From Clostridia bacterium (GTDB taxonomy: Bacteria; Bacillota; Sulfobacillia; SLMV01): a stretch of 10,662 bases of DNA. Positions within the stretch are counted from its first letter, which is position 1. Each line of letters starts with the position of its first letter. The stretch spans positions 1 through 10,662 of the forward strand of contig SLGS01000037.1 of the NCBI GenBank assembly GCA_007136565.1. The letters run 5' to 3'. This document shows positions 1 to 5,958 of the stretch, one piece after another. Under the pieces are notes generated by a model. The model worked only from the letters and a program-made list of their open reading frames with translations, did not search any database and had not been told where the DNA came from. A program made the position numbers and the translations under genes.

Positions 1-143
1 TACCTGAGAGATTCCCCGGGTCGCCCCCGGGTTGCTCCTTCGGTGCTCGACTGGCGAGTCTCTCCAGAGTTCCGTCGGGCTGCGGTACTGGGCCTGAGAG
101 TTTACCCCTTCGGCGCGCGCCCGGCGAGCGCGACTCTCCCGCA
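1..143 (-). ncRNA. Tandem glycine riboswitch (gcvT-type), 3' end cut by window edge
   Basis: Read on the minus strand, two glycine aptamers follow each other. Aptamer 1 runs from 143 to 81: a P1 stem TGCGG/CCGCA encloses GGGAGAG (139-133), GCCGAAGGGGTAAA (114-101) and CTCTCAGGC (100-92). Aptamer 2 starts near 70 with CTCTGGAGAGA, then has CACCGAAGGAGCAA (45-32) and ATCTCTCAGGTA (12-1), where the window ends. These are the hallmark conserved blocks of the glycine riboswitch, and the two-aptamer layout with a short linker is the classic cooperative form. In this family glycine binding usually turns on glycine cleavage genes or controls glycine transporters. The regulated gene lies to the left, outside the window, and the expression platform is not visible. 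Confidence 0.95.
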
Positions 144-159
144 ACCGTCATTCGGCTTC

Positions 160-165
160 GTTATC
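160..165 (-). promoter_or_regulatory. Possible -10 box for the glycine riboswitch transcript
   Basis: The minus strand carries GATAAC (165-160), which matches TATAAT at four of six positions. It would place the transcription start near 153, about ten bases before aptamer 1. No convincing -35 box lies 16-18 bases upstream, so the call rests on the hexamer and its position only. Confidence 0.3.
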
Positions 166-181
166 GTGCATCGCGTGACTT

Positions 182-204
182 CGTCTCCCCGATGTGGGGC
201 GACG
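182..204 (-). terminator. Weak hairpin between tadG-like gene and riboswitch
   Basis: CGTC and CCCC (182-190, split by one base) pair with GGGG and GACG (196-204) around a five-base loop, giving eight base pairs with one internal mismatch. It lies about 60 bases past the tadG-like stop and just upstream of the riboswitch promoter region. There is no U-run, so it is at best a weak or factor-assisted end for the pilus operon transcript. Confidence 0.3.
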
Positions 205-263
205 TCCACTTCAGTCATTCGCGGATGGGGGTCGAAGTCCTCCCGCGAGACCCGTGTAGAGAT

Positions 264-746
264 TCACTCCCGCGGCCGGATGGAGGCGTCCGCCTCGGCC
301 TCCATGGAAACTCCCCCGAAGGCGGCGGTCAAAAGCCCCCCCGGACCCGGAGCCCTCAGGCGCAGGATTACCGTGGGATGTTCCAAGGTCCCGCCGGTGA
401 CGGGGTGTGGGGTGGGGTCGTCGGTAGAGGCATTGACGATCCAGACGAAGATCTCCTCGGGATCCACATCCATCAGGGATTGCACGTTGGCCATCGAATA
501 ATCCCTGGCCTCGAGATCCGCCAGTTCCTCCACGAGCCGGACGTCGCCTTCGGCCATGGCGTCCCAATCTACCGACTGCACGGCGGCCAGGGCCGCCAGG
601 TCGGCCGATGCCTGGAGTCGCGCCCGGTCCACCAGGAGGTTGCCCAGGTTGACCACCAGGCTCACCACCGCCAGCAACACCGGCAACCACAGGATGACCA
701 GCACGGCAGCCGCCCCGCCATCCCTACCTATCCTCGAGCCTCTCAC
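264..746 (-). CDS. TadG-like pilus assembly / minor pilin protein
   Basis: A 160-residue protein with one hydrophobic segment at about residues 13-34, followed by the motif DRARLQASADLAALAAVQ (residues 40-57). That motif is the typical conserved stretch of TadG-like Flp pilus proteins, where the helix after the membrane segment ends in a run such as ADAAALAAA. The remaining 100 residues form an acidic extracellular domain ending in a beta-rich stretch. Full TadG proteins are often much longer with a von Willebrand A domain, which is absent here, so this is a short TadG/TadF-type minor component. The start is GTG, preceded by GAGGTGG nine bases upstream. It overlaps tadE by 23 bp and is the last gene of the operon. 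Unlike Flp and TadE it has no glutamate five residues after the N-terminal glycine, so cleavage by the prepilin peptidase is doubtful. Confidence 0.8.
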   Translation of the reverse strand: MRGSRIGRDGGAAAVLVILWLPVLLAVVSLVVNLGNLLVDRARLQASADLAALAAVQSVDWDAMAEGDVRLVEELADLEARDYSMANVQSLMDVDPEEIFVWIVNASTDDPTPHPVTGGTLEHPTVILRLRAPGPGGLLTAAFGGVSMEAEADASIRPRE

Positions 747-1128
747 TGCGGGTCACCACCTCTGCCTCCAGGGGTATCTCTGCGTCGATTACGGGCACCA
801 GGAAGGGCGAGCGTACCCGGTAGGGATAATGCACGCTGACCCTCACGGGCCGCCCGTAGGCGACGTGGTGCGGCTGCACGTGCACCGCCGAACGGTCTAC
901 GTCCAATCCCCCAAGATGCAGTAGCTCCCCAACCCTGTCCTCGACGTCCGCCGACCACCCGCCGTCGATGGAAGCCTGGCGGGCTCCATCACGGGCGGCG
1001 CCGGTTACCACCAGCTGGGCGTCCAGGATGAATCCCAGTTCCAAACACATCAGGAGGAGCACGAGGAGTACTGTGCTCACCAGGGCGAACTCGGCGGTGA
1101 CCGCACCCCGTTGTCCGCTGAGTTTCAA
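724..1128 (-). CDS. tadE: TadE family minor pseudopilin
   Basis: The N-terminal region RGAVTAEFALV followed by a roughly 20-residue hydrophobic helix is the TadE-like signature. In the related Aggregatibacter system, TadE is a pseudopilin trimmed by the TadV peptidase and needed for Flp pilus biogenesis. Here a cut after Gly8 would leave Glu at +5 and Phe at +6, as in type IVb prepilins. The 134 residues match the usual 130-200. I place the start at the TTG at 1128 because GGAGG (1140-1136) then sits seven bases upstream; the in-frame TTG at 1134 would be only one base from it. It follows flp after a 62-base gap with a strong hairpin and overlaps the tadG-like gene by 23 bp. The C-terminal part is a beta-rich outer domain with no further motif I recognise. 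Confidence 0.87.
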   Translation of the reverse strand: MKLSGQRGAVTAEFALVSTVLLVLLLMCLELGFILDAQLVVTGAARDGARQASIDGGWSADVEDRVGELLHLGGLDVDRSAVHVQPHHVAYGRPVRVSVHYPYRVRSPFLVPVIDAEIPLEAEVVTRSERLEDR

Positions 1129-1135
1129 GATCAAA

Positions 1136-1140
1136 CCTCC
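1136..1140 (-). promoter_or_regulatory. tadE Shine-Dalgarno site that decides the start
   Basis: GGAGG on the minus strand, seven bases before TTG 1128 and one base before TTG 1134, favours the inner TTG. It begins six bases after the foot of the hairpin at 1147-1178, so folding of that hairpin could affect ribosome access. Confidence 0.65.
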
Positions 1141-1146
1141 CCTCCG

Positions 1147-1178
1147 CCCCGGGGACCGCGTTTCGTCGGCCCCCGGGG
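1147..1178 (-). promoter_or_regulatory. Very strong GC hairpin between flp and tadE
   Basis: In the minus-strand RNA, the 12 bases from 1178 to 1167 pair with 1158 to 1147. All pairs are G-C except one G-U, around the eight-base loop ACGAAACG. No U-run follows, so it is not a canonical intrinsic terminator. It lies 12 bases after the flp stop and six bases before the tadE Shine-Dalgarno site. This is where an operon would protect the 3' end of abundant pilin mRNA or reduce expression of the minor pilins. The function is inferred; the structure is read directly from the bases. Confidence 0.75.
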
Positions 1179-1190
1179 AATGCCGGGACG

Positions 1191-1385
1191 CTAGCCGGCG
1201 CCCTGTATCTGGTTGACGATTTCTGTGAGCTGTTCGCTGAGCGCACTCTCGAGGCTCGTCAGGCTGGCGATGAGGGCTATGGCCACCAGGGCCAGGATCA
1301 GGGCGTACTCGGCGGTGGCAGCTCCCCTGCTCGCCCGGCGGATCGAGACCAGCGTAGGCTTCAGTGCTTTTCGCAGTCTAACCAT
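1191..1385 (-). CDS. flp: Flp/Fap family major pilin prepilin
   Basis: A 64-residue prepilin with a basic leader (residues 1-20), the site RG/AATAEYALI and a hydrophobic helix up to about residue 43. Cleavage after Gly21 gives a mature pilin of about 43 residues with Glu at +5 and Tyr at +6, the hallmark of type IVb Flp pilins. It polymerises into the Tad pilus fibre used for adhesion and surface colonisation. ATG at 1385 is chosen because GAGGAG lies nine bases upstream; the TTG at 1394 abuts that site, and GTG at 1388 is a possible alternative. It begins 34 bases after tadC, one of only two real gaps in the operon, and is followed by a strong hairpin. Both fit separate control of this high-output subunit. 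Confidence 0.95.
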   Translation of the reverse strand: MVRLRKALKPTLVSIRRASRGAATAEYALILALVAIALIASLTSLESALSEQLTEIVNQIQGAG

Positions 1386-1419
1386 CACGGGCAACTCCTC
1401 CCTTCGGGTCGAATGACGA

Positions 1420-2037
1420 TCAAACCCCGATGAACGTCAGGATGTTCGGCAATACGATGAGGACGAATGCGGGCGGGAACAGGAAGAACACGGTCACCAG
1501 GGTTATCCTAATCCCCAGGGTCTTCAGCCTCGCACCTATCTCGGCTCGCCTTCGCCTTAGAACGTGTCCCCGCAGCTCGGCGAGGGCCGAGGCCAGCGGC
1601 AGCCCGTCCCGGACCGAGTCCGCCAAGAGCCAGGCCACCTCCCCCGAGGTATCGCCTTGCGCCTGTAGTTCCTCCCCCAGGACCCCGAGCAGTGAAGCCC
1701 CCGCGGCGTATCGGGCCAGGCACCGGCGCAAGACGGGCCCCAGGGGCTCTTCCGCCGTGCGCGCGGTCCGCTCCAGGGCGTCCGGGAGGTTCAAACCCGA
1801 GCTGGCGGCGACGTACATGGCATCCATCCAATCGACCACCGCATCGTCGAACTCCCGCACGCGGCGCGCACGCTTACCTCCGCGTGACAGCCGACCCGAC
1901 ATGCTTTCCGCCGCGAGGCGCAGCGACGCCGTGATCCGTGGAATGGTCCGCGATGCATCGGGCGCCCAGAGGCTATGCGCGCCGAAGGCCGCCACGCCGA
2001 GTCCCGTGACTATCATCGCCACCGCGAGGCCGTTCAC
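1420..2037 (-). CDS. tadC: TadC-like type II/IV secretion F-domain platform protein
   Basis: A 205-residue inner-membrane protein. An N-terminal membrane helix (residues 2-20) precedes a soluble T2SSF-type helical domain (about 63-170), and a long hydrophobic hairpin with FLFPPAFVLIVLP (185-197) closes the protein, as is typical of TadC. With TadB it should form the membrane platform that couples TadA ATP hydrolysis to pilin extraction and assembly. TadC homologues are commonly nearer 300 residues, so this copy is compact. GTG at 2037 is the start because GAGGAG lies upstream at normal distance and the GTGA motif overlaps the tadB stop by four bases, indicating translational coupling. An ORF opening farther upstream (2097) has no matching ribosome site. 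Confidence 0.9.
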   Translation of the reverse strand: MNGLAVAMIVTGLGVAAFGAHSLWAPDASRTIPRITASLRLAAESMSGRLSRGGKRARRVREFDDAVVDWMDAMYVAASSGLNLPDALERTARTAEEPLGPVLRRCLARYAAGASLLGVLGEELQAQGDTSGEVAWLLADSVRDGLPLASALAELRGHVLRRRRAEIGARLKTLGIRITLVTVFFLFPPAFVLIVLPNILTFIGV

Positions 2038-2750
2038 GGGCAAAGCTCCTCGGCGCGCCCGAGGATCCTCCTGATGAACAATATGCCCAGTGCCCACGAT
2101 GACGCCGCCATCACCAGGGCGGTGCGTCCCACCGGTGTGGAGAGCAGGGGATCGATGGTCGCCATGCGTCCCCAGAGCCCGTAGGCGGCGGCCGCGGCCG
2201 GAATGGCCGCCACGATGATGGCGGAATATCGGGCCTGAGCTGTCTCCTCTCGCACCCTGCCGCGAAGCTCCCGGCGCTCGCGGACGACTCGCTCCAGGGC
2301 GGACAGCCCGTGGGACAAATCTCCGCCCGTCTCCCCCGACAGCGCCACGGCGGATATGAACTTCCCGTAAATGGCCTCGGGGACCCTTTCGTGGGACTTT
2401 CTCAGGGCATGGCCCAGGGAGACCCCCACCGAATAGTCGGCGAGGACGCGCCGCATTTCCGGCGCGAGGACGGTGCCCCGACCCTCGTCAGCGGCGGCCC
2501 GGATCAACTCCAGGGATGGCTTTCCAGATCGGGCTCGCCGAACCAGCATGGAGAGGTTTTCCTCCATGTCCGCGGCCATCCCCACGAGCCGGCGACGGCG
2601 CGCGCGTTTCGAGGCGACGTCCATCCAACGTTCCCGGGTACTCGCCACCGATTCCGCCAAGCGCCCCGATCCAGAGGTCGAAAGTACGTACACCACGGAT
2701 CCCACCGGGGCCAGGGCCAAAGGAAGGAGGCGGGCCACGATGTCAGCCAA
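2034..2750 (-). CDS. tadB: TadB-like type II/IV secretion F-domain platform protein
   Basis: A 238-residue membrane protein: N-terminal hydrophobic helix (about 4-23), Arg/Lys-rich linker (40-54), T2SSF helical domain (60-170) containing SGETGGDLSHGL (138-149), then two C-terminal membrane helices (175-192 and 209-226). The stretch before the first C-terminal helix and the order tadA-tadB-tadC identify it as TadB, the partner of TadC in the pilus platform. The start is uncertain. GGAGG at 2763-2759 is eight bases before TTG 2750 but overlaps or nearly touches the in-frame GTGs at 2759 and 2756, so I prefer TTG 2750. That choice gives an 8 bp overlap with tadA, the same as the cpaE-tadA overlap. 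Confidence 0.9.
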   Translation of the reverse strand: MADIVARLLPLALAPVGSVVYVLSTSGSGRLAESVASTRERWMDVASKRARRRRLVGMAADMEENLSMLVRRARSGKPSLELIRAAADEGRGTVLAPEMRRVLADYSVGVSLGHALRKSHERVPEAIYGKFISAVALSGETGGDLSHGLSALERVVRERRELRGRVREETAQARYSAIIVAAIPAAAAAYGLWGRMATIDPLLSTPVGRTALVMAASSWALGILFIRRILGRAEELCP

Positions 2751-3921
2751 GGCCACCACCTCCCCCCGGATCGTCCAAGCTTCGAAATTCCGACACGTAG
2801 CGTTGTCCCCCGGTATCCCTGCGAAGATGCACTACCGCATCCACCACGTCGTGGACCTGTTCGACCACGGCCTCGAAGGGAATACCCGAGTCGGCCATCT
2901 GTATGAGATGTATCATCCTGGTCAGCGCGTGCCCCGCGGAGGAAGCGTGGATGGTCGCCATGGCCCCCGAGTGCCCCGTGGTCAGCGCGACCAGGAGCTC
3001 GAAGGCCTCCCTGTCTCGAACCTCGCCGATGATGATCCTATCGGGTCGCATGCGCAAAGCGTTTCGCACCAGGTCCCGCATGGTCACTTCGCCACCGCCG
3101 TCGGGATTGGGCAAGCGGGTCTCCATCCTCAGCCAATGGGGATGCTGAAGTTGCAGCTCCGTGGAATCCTCGATGGTTACGACGCGCTCGGTGGCGGGAA
3201 TCCCCCGGGAAAGGGCGTTCATCAGCGTGGTTTTCCCCGTTCCCGCAGCCCCGGAAATGAGTATGTTCTTCCGATCCTCCACGGCCCCGCGGAGGGTGGT
3301 GGCGGTTTCCCGGTCCAAGGTACCGAGCCTAACCAACTCGTCCAACTCGAACATCTCGCCGCGAAACTTCCGTATCGTCAAGTAGGGTCCGTCCACCGCC
3401 AGCGGCGGCAGTATTGCGTGAACCCGGGATCCGTCGGGCAGACGTCCATCGGCCCACGGATGCGCCAGGTCTATCCTCCTCCCCAGGTCCCCGAAGATTC
3501 GCTCCAATAGATCGACCAACCCGGTCGCGTCCCGGAAGGCCAGATCCGTCCTTTGGAGCACCCCCGAACGTTCCACCCATATCCTGTCGGGGCCGTTGAC
3601 CATCACCTCCGTCACGGCATCATCGCTCAATAATTCCGTTATGGGTCCGAAGCCCAGGAGATCCTGCGCTGTCCTCTTGACCAGGTCCCGCCCCCCGGGA
3701 CCCGCGACGTCCACCCCGGACTCCGCGAGGAGCGTTCCCACCAACCTGTAAAATTGCTCCCGGGCCCTTTCATCTCCCCGCGCCCTCTCGAGCAACGACC
3801 GATGGGAATCCAGGATGCGAGCCCGGATTTCCGCCACGGGTGGCTCCGCTTCCGTCGCGGGGCCGCCGAGGAGATGACCCGCCGATATAGACGGCCCGGC
3901 GTTCCAAGTACTCTCAACCAT
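2743..3921 (-). CDS. tadA: TadA/CpaF family pilus assembly ATPase
   Basis: A 392-residue secretion ATPase. Motifs in order: an N-terminal domain with FGPITELLSDDAVTEVMVNG (91-110), characteristic of CpaF/TadA; Walker A GAAGTGKT (224-231); Asp box TIEDSTEL; Walker B RIIIGEVRD (295-303) with catalytic Glu300; His box GHSGAMATIHA (316-326). This hexameric cytoplasmic ATPase drives Flp pilus assembly, and in Caulobacter CpaF also drives retraction. ATG at 3921 has GGAGG six bases upstream and overlaps the cpaE stop by 8 bp. The C-terminus is an unusual Gly run (GGGGGLG) whose codons also supply the tadB ribosome site. VirB11 and GspE proteins are more distant alternatives, excluded by motif details and neighbours. 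Confidence 0.96.
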   Translation of the reverse strand: MVESTWNAGPSISAGHLLGGPATEAEPPVAEIRARILDSHRSLLERARGDERAREQFYRLVGTLLAESGVDVAGPGGRDLVKRTAQDLLGFGPITELLSDDAVTEVMVNGPDRIWVERSGVLQRTDLAFRDATGLVDLLERIFGDLGRRIDLAHPWADGRLPDGSRVHAILPPLAVDGPYLTIRKFRGEMFELDELVRLGTLDRETATTLRGAVEDRKNILISGAAGTGKTTLMNALSRGIPATERVVTIEDSTELQLQHPHWLRMETRLPNPDGGGEVTMRDLVRNALRMRPDRIIIGEVRDREAFELLVALTTGHSGAMATIHASSAGHALTRMIHLIQMADSGIPFEAVVEQVHDVVDAVVHLRRDTGGQRYVSEFRSLDDPGGGGGLG

Positions 3922-5110
3922 CCAAAACCTCCACTCCCTTCGCGAAGATCTTCTCCTTCAGTCGACGCCAGAGGGACCCGTCCGATCGGCCGGAAATGTC
4001 TACCCCGAAAACTTCCGAGACGAGTTCGTCCACGGCCACCCCGAGGGGGGATTCCGGCTCCGACTCCAAGAGGGGAATTCCGGCAGCTACGGCGTTCGAA
4101 ACCGATGAACCCAGATCGGGAATCCGGGTCGCGGGCCGAATCCCCAGGACTTCCTCAACCTGCCCCTCGCCCATGCGAGAACCCGGGGCGAATCTATTGA
4201 GGACCGGCCGAACGCGTTCCGAGAGGTCGGGCACGCTGCCCAATATTGGCAGCAGCCGATCCAGGGAGGTGGGATCGGGACACACTGGGCAAACCAGCAT
4301 GTGCGCCTCCCGGGCCGCCATGTGGGCCAGGTGCGAAACACCCCCGGAACCGGTATCGACGACGAGGACGTCGTAGCATCTCCGCATGGCATCCATCGTC
4401 GGCTCCACCCTCTCCCACGCCGCCAACTCAACGAGCTCTGGTCGGCCCGGGGAGGGAAGTACATCGAGCTGACCCCGGTGTCGGGTGACCAGCTCCGCCA
4501 CCAGTTCCGGGGTGACATCTTCCCCGTAGGCCGCCGCGTCCATGAGGGTGGGAGCCTCCGAGATCCCCAGGTGGGATCCGACGTCACCCCCGGCCACGTC
4601 CAGGTCCAAAAGACCCACCCTACAACCCGTCCTGGCGAGGACCCGATGGGCCACGGATACCGACAGGGTGGTCTTTCCCACGCCGCCTTTGGGATTGAAG
4701 ATCACGACCGTGATCGGGCGGCCGATCGACGGTGATGCACGCCGATCCATCCGCTTTGCAGGGGCTTCCCCCTCAGCCGGGGATCCATCGTCGAGGAGAG
4801 AATCCAGGTCGGCTCGAACGACCCCCGCGGGCATCGCCGGGGGCTCTCCTTCACCGTCGAGGTAGACCACCATGTCGAAACCATCCAGCCACCGCGTGAT
4901 CATGGCCTCCGCGGGGGAGTTCCCGGGGGAATCCGGGGCGATCATCAGGATTTCCCCCTCCGAAAGGGGAAGGAGATCCCCGTCGGCCTCGGCCACCACC
5001 CTCGCCACTCGAGCCACGCCGGAGCGATTGATTCCACCCGCCAGGGAAAAGTCGCGGGTGATTATAGTGGCGTTGGGGGGTCGACTATCCCCTCCCAGTA
5101 CGCCCTTCAT
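3914..5110 (-). CDS. cpaE: CpaE/TadZ family pilus-localising ParA/MinD-like ATPase
   Basis: A 398-residue protein in two parts. Residues 1-105 form an N-terminal domain resembling the atypical receiver domain of TadZ/CpaE; no phosphorylation motif can be confirmed. An acidic linker follows, then a ParA/MinD ATPase domain with deviant Walker A FNPKGGVGKTT (138-148), LLDLD (167-171) and DVLVVDTGSG (247-256). CpaE/TadZ proteins mark the pole or another site and recruit the TadA machine there. ATG at 5110 gives an ATGA overlap with the cpaB stop and has GGAG six bases upstream; an in-frame GTG at 5122 is possible. The C-terminal tail KEKIFAKGVEVLDG looks amphipathic and may touch the membrane, which is inference. 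Confidence 0.92.
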   Translation of the reverse strand: MKGVLGGDSRPPNATIITRDFSLAGGINRSGVARVARVVAEADGDLLPLSEGEILMIAPDSPGNSPAEAMITRWLDGFDMVVYLDGEGEPPAMPAGVVRADLDSLLDDGSPAEGEAPAKRMDRRASPSIGRPITVVIFNPKGGVGKTTLSVSVAHRVLARTGCRVGLLDLDVAGGDVGSHLGISEAPTLMDAAAYGEDVTPELVAELVTRHRGQLDVLPSPGRPELVELAAWERVEPTMDAMRRCYDVLVVDTGSGGVSHLAHMAAREAHMLVCPVCPDPTSLDRLLPILGSVPDLSERVRPVLNRFAPGSRMGEGQVEEVLGIRPATRIPDLGSSVSNAVAAGIPLLESEPESPLGVAVDELVSEVFGVDISGRSDGSLWRRLKEKIFAKGVEVLDG

Positions 5111-5829
5111 CCTCCGCTCCACGGGTCATCACCACCCCTCACGTAGTCGTATATGTTCCCCGCACCGACGCCGCCGCCGCCACCGGAGCCATCGTCGATG
5201 TATGGCCGCGACGCCAGGTAGAGTGAGCCGGTGGCCATGGCGAAAGAGAGCACTTCGGCGCCACGCGGAGAAACGGCGACAATAATCGTATCGGGGGCCG
5301 ACCCATCTCCCTCGCGCCAGGTGCCCCCGGAAGCATCGCGGACGCCGTGGACGCGGACCTCCTCCAGGAGAGTGCGCGCAACTGCCCCACCGTGCACGGA
5401 CCCCTCGGCGAAGTGAATGATGTCCACCAGGTGACCGGGTTCGACGGCCCCACCGACGGCGGATCTCGGCCCGGCCGGGATGGCCACGCCCCTCTTCCCC
5501 GCCGAGAGTCCCCACGGAAGACCCGAACTGGTATCGCCGGGGTCCACGAGATCGTCGGCCAATACCGGCGTGCCCGCGGGAATGACTCGACGACTGTAAC
5601 TTCCGATACCCATGTCCGCGGCGGCCAGCGCCCGGGGATGGACGAGATCTTCGGGCATGTGCACCACTTCTACCATCTCGCCATCGATGGGAACGTGGGC
5701 GTCCACATCCACCGCCGCCACCAGGACCGGGGCCTGCGTGGACGACCACCCCAGGTAAGCGAAACCCGCCAGGGAGACCATCACCCCCACCACCAGTGAA
5801 ATCATCAATCGACGCCTCGATATCCACAT
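5107..5829 (-). CDS. cpaB: CpaB/RcpC family pilus assembly protein (SAF domain)
   Basis: A 240-residue exported protein with a signal-anchor helix (8-29). A SAF-type domain (about 33-95) includes VLVAAVDVDAHVPIDGEMV and the VIPAGTPVLADDL stretch, and an RcpC/CpaB domain (110-205) contains GVAIPAG and EPGHLVDIIHF. The family sits in the periplasm or cell wall and, in diderms, supports the RcpA secretin; SAF domains are proposed to bind carbohydrate or peptidoglycan. No secretin gene is present here, so a wall-related role is more likely. A Gly-rich segment (214-224) leads to a tail ending WSGG, whose codons overlap the cpaE ribosome site. ATG at 5829 is chosen over GTG 5841 because a nine-base Shine-Dalgarno match lies seven bases upstream. 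It is the first gene of the operon. Confidence 0.88.
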   Translation of the reverse strand: MWISRRRLMISLVVGVMVSLAGFAYLGWSSTQAPVLVAAVDVDAHVPIDGEMVEVVHMPEDLVHPRALAAADMGIGSYSRRVIPAGTPVLADDLVDPGDTSSGLPWGLSAGKRGVAIPAGPRSAVGGAVEPGHLVDIIHFAEGSVHGGAVARTLLEEVRVHGVRDASGGTWREGDGSAPDTIIVAVSPRGAEVLSFAMATGSLYLASRPYIDDGSGGGGGVGAGNIYDYVRGGDDPWSGG

Positions 5830-5836
5830 TTGTCCA

Positions 5837-5845
5837 ATCACCTCC
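5837..5845 (-). promoter_or_regulatory. Extended Shine-Dalgarno site of cpaB
   Basis: GGAGGTGAT on the minus strand is complementary to nine bases of the conserved 3' end of 16S rRNA. It lies seven bases before ATG 5829 and absorbs the alternative GTG at 5841, which decides the start. Such a long match suggests strong translation of the first operon gene. Confidence 0.8.
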
Positions 5846-5853
5846 GGACCAAC

Positions 5854-5882
5854 AGGATGGCACGCCCCGGACTAATTGTCAA
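5854..5882 (-). promoter_or_regulatory. Promoter of the Tad pilus operon
   Basis: The minus strand has a perfect -35 TTGACA (5882-5877), a 17-base spacer ending in TGC, then CATCCT (5859-5854) as a poor -10 matching at three of six positions. TGC directly before it makes an extended -10, which can compensate. Transcription would start near 5847, giving a leader of about 18 bases before cpaB that contains the Shine-Dalgarno site. The weak -10 with an ideal -35 suggests that output depends on an activator or is kept low. Confidence 0.6.
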
Positions 5883-5894
5883 TACTTTCCATGG

Positions 5895-5923
5895 TTGACA
5901 TTGGTAATTCGCGATGCTAGACT
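5895..5923 (+). promoter_or_regulatory. Promoter of the SLH-domain surface protein
   Basis: TTGACA (5895-5900), a 17-base spacer ending in TGC, then TAGACT (5918-5923), which matches TATAAT at four of six positions and has the extended -10 TG. This is a strong housekeeping-type promoter. The predicted start near 5930 lies after the ATG at 5914, which rules out that upstream start and supports the ATG at 5959. Its -35 box is separated by only 12 bases from the -35 box of the opposite promoter. Confidence 0.7.
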
Positions 5924-5958
5924 CCTTGCCCAACGGACCCGCGGGGGAGGTGAATCCA

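Noticed and set aside
2473..3510. Long plus-strand open frame (345 codons) across tadA and tadB
   Set aside because: It lies antisense to well-supported tadA and tadB, has low-complexity Arg/Gly/Pro-rich composition and no recognisable domain. High-GC DNA commonly gives such shadow frames.
1420..3921. Type II secretion (GspE/GspF) system
   Set aside because: The ATPase has CpaF/TadA features and the neighbours include Flp pilin, TadE, TadZ and CpaB, which define a Tad pilus.
3914..5110. Chromosome or plasmid partition ParA, or a plasmid origin
   Set aside because: The deviant Walker ATPase has an N-terminal extra domain and lies between cpaB and tadA with overlapping reading frames. No ParB gene or centromere-like repeats are present.
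5129..5863. 244-codon minus-strand frame overlapping cpaB
   Set aside because: It is a shifted frame of cpaB, rich in Gly/Arg, without a ribosome site or domain, while the cpaB frame has SAF-domain similarity.
5914..5958. Upstream ATG at 5914 as start of the SLH protein
   Set aside because: It falls inside the promoter, before the predicted transcription start, and has no ribosome site. ATG 5959 has GGAGGTGA and begins a proper signal peptide.
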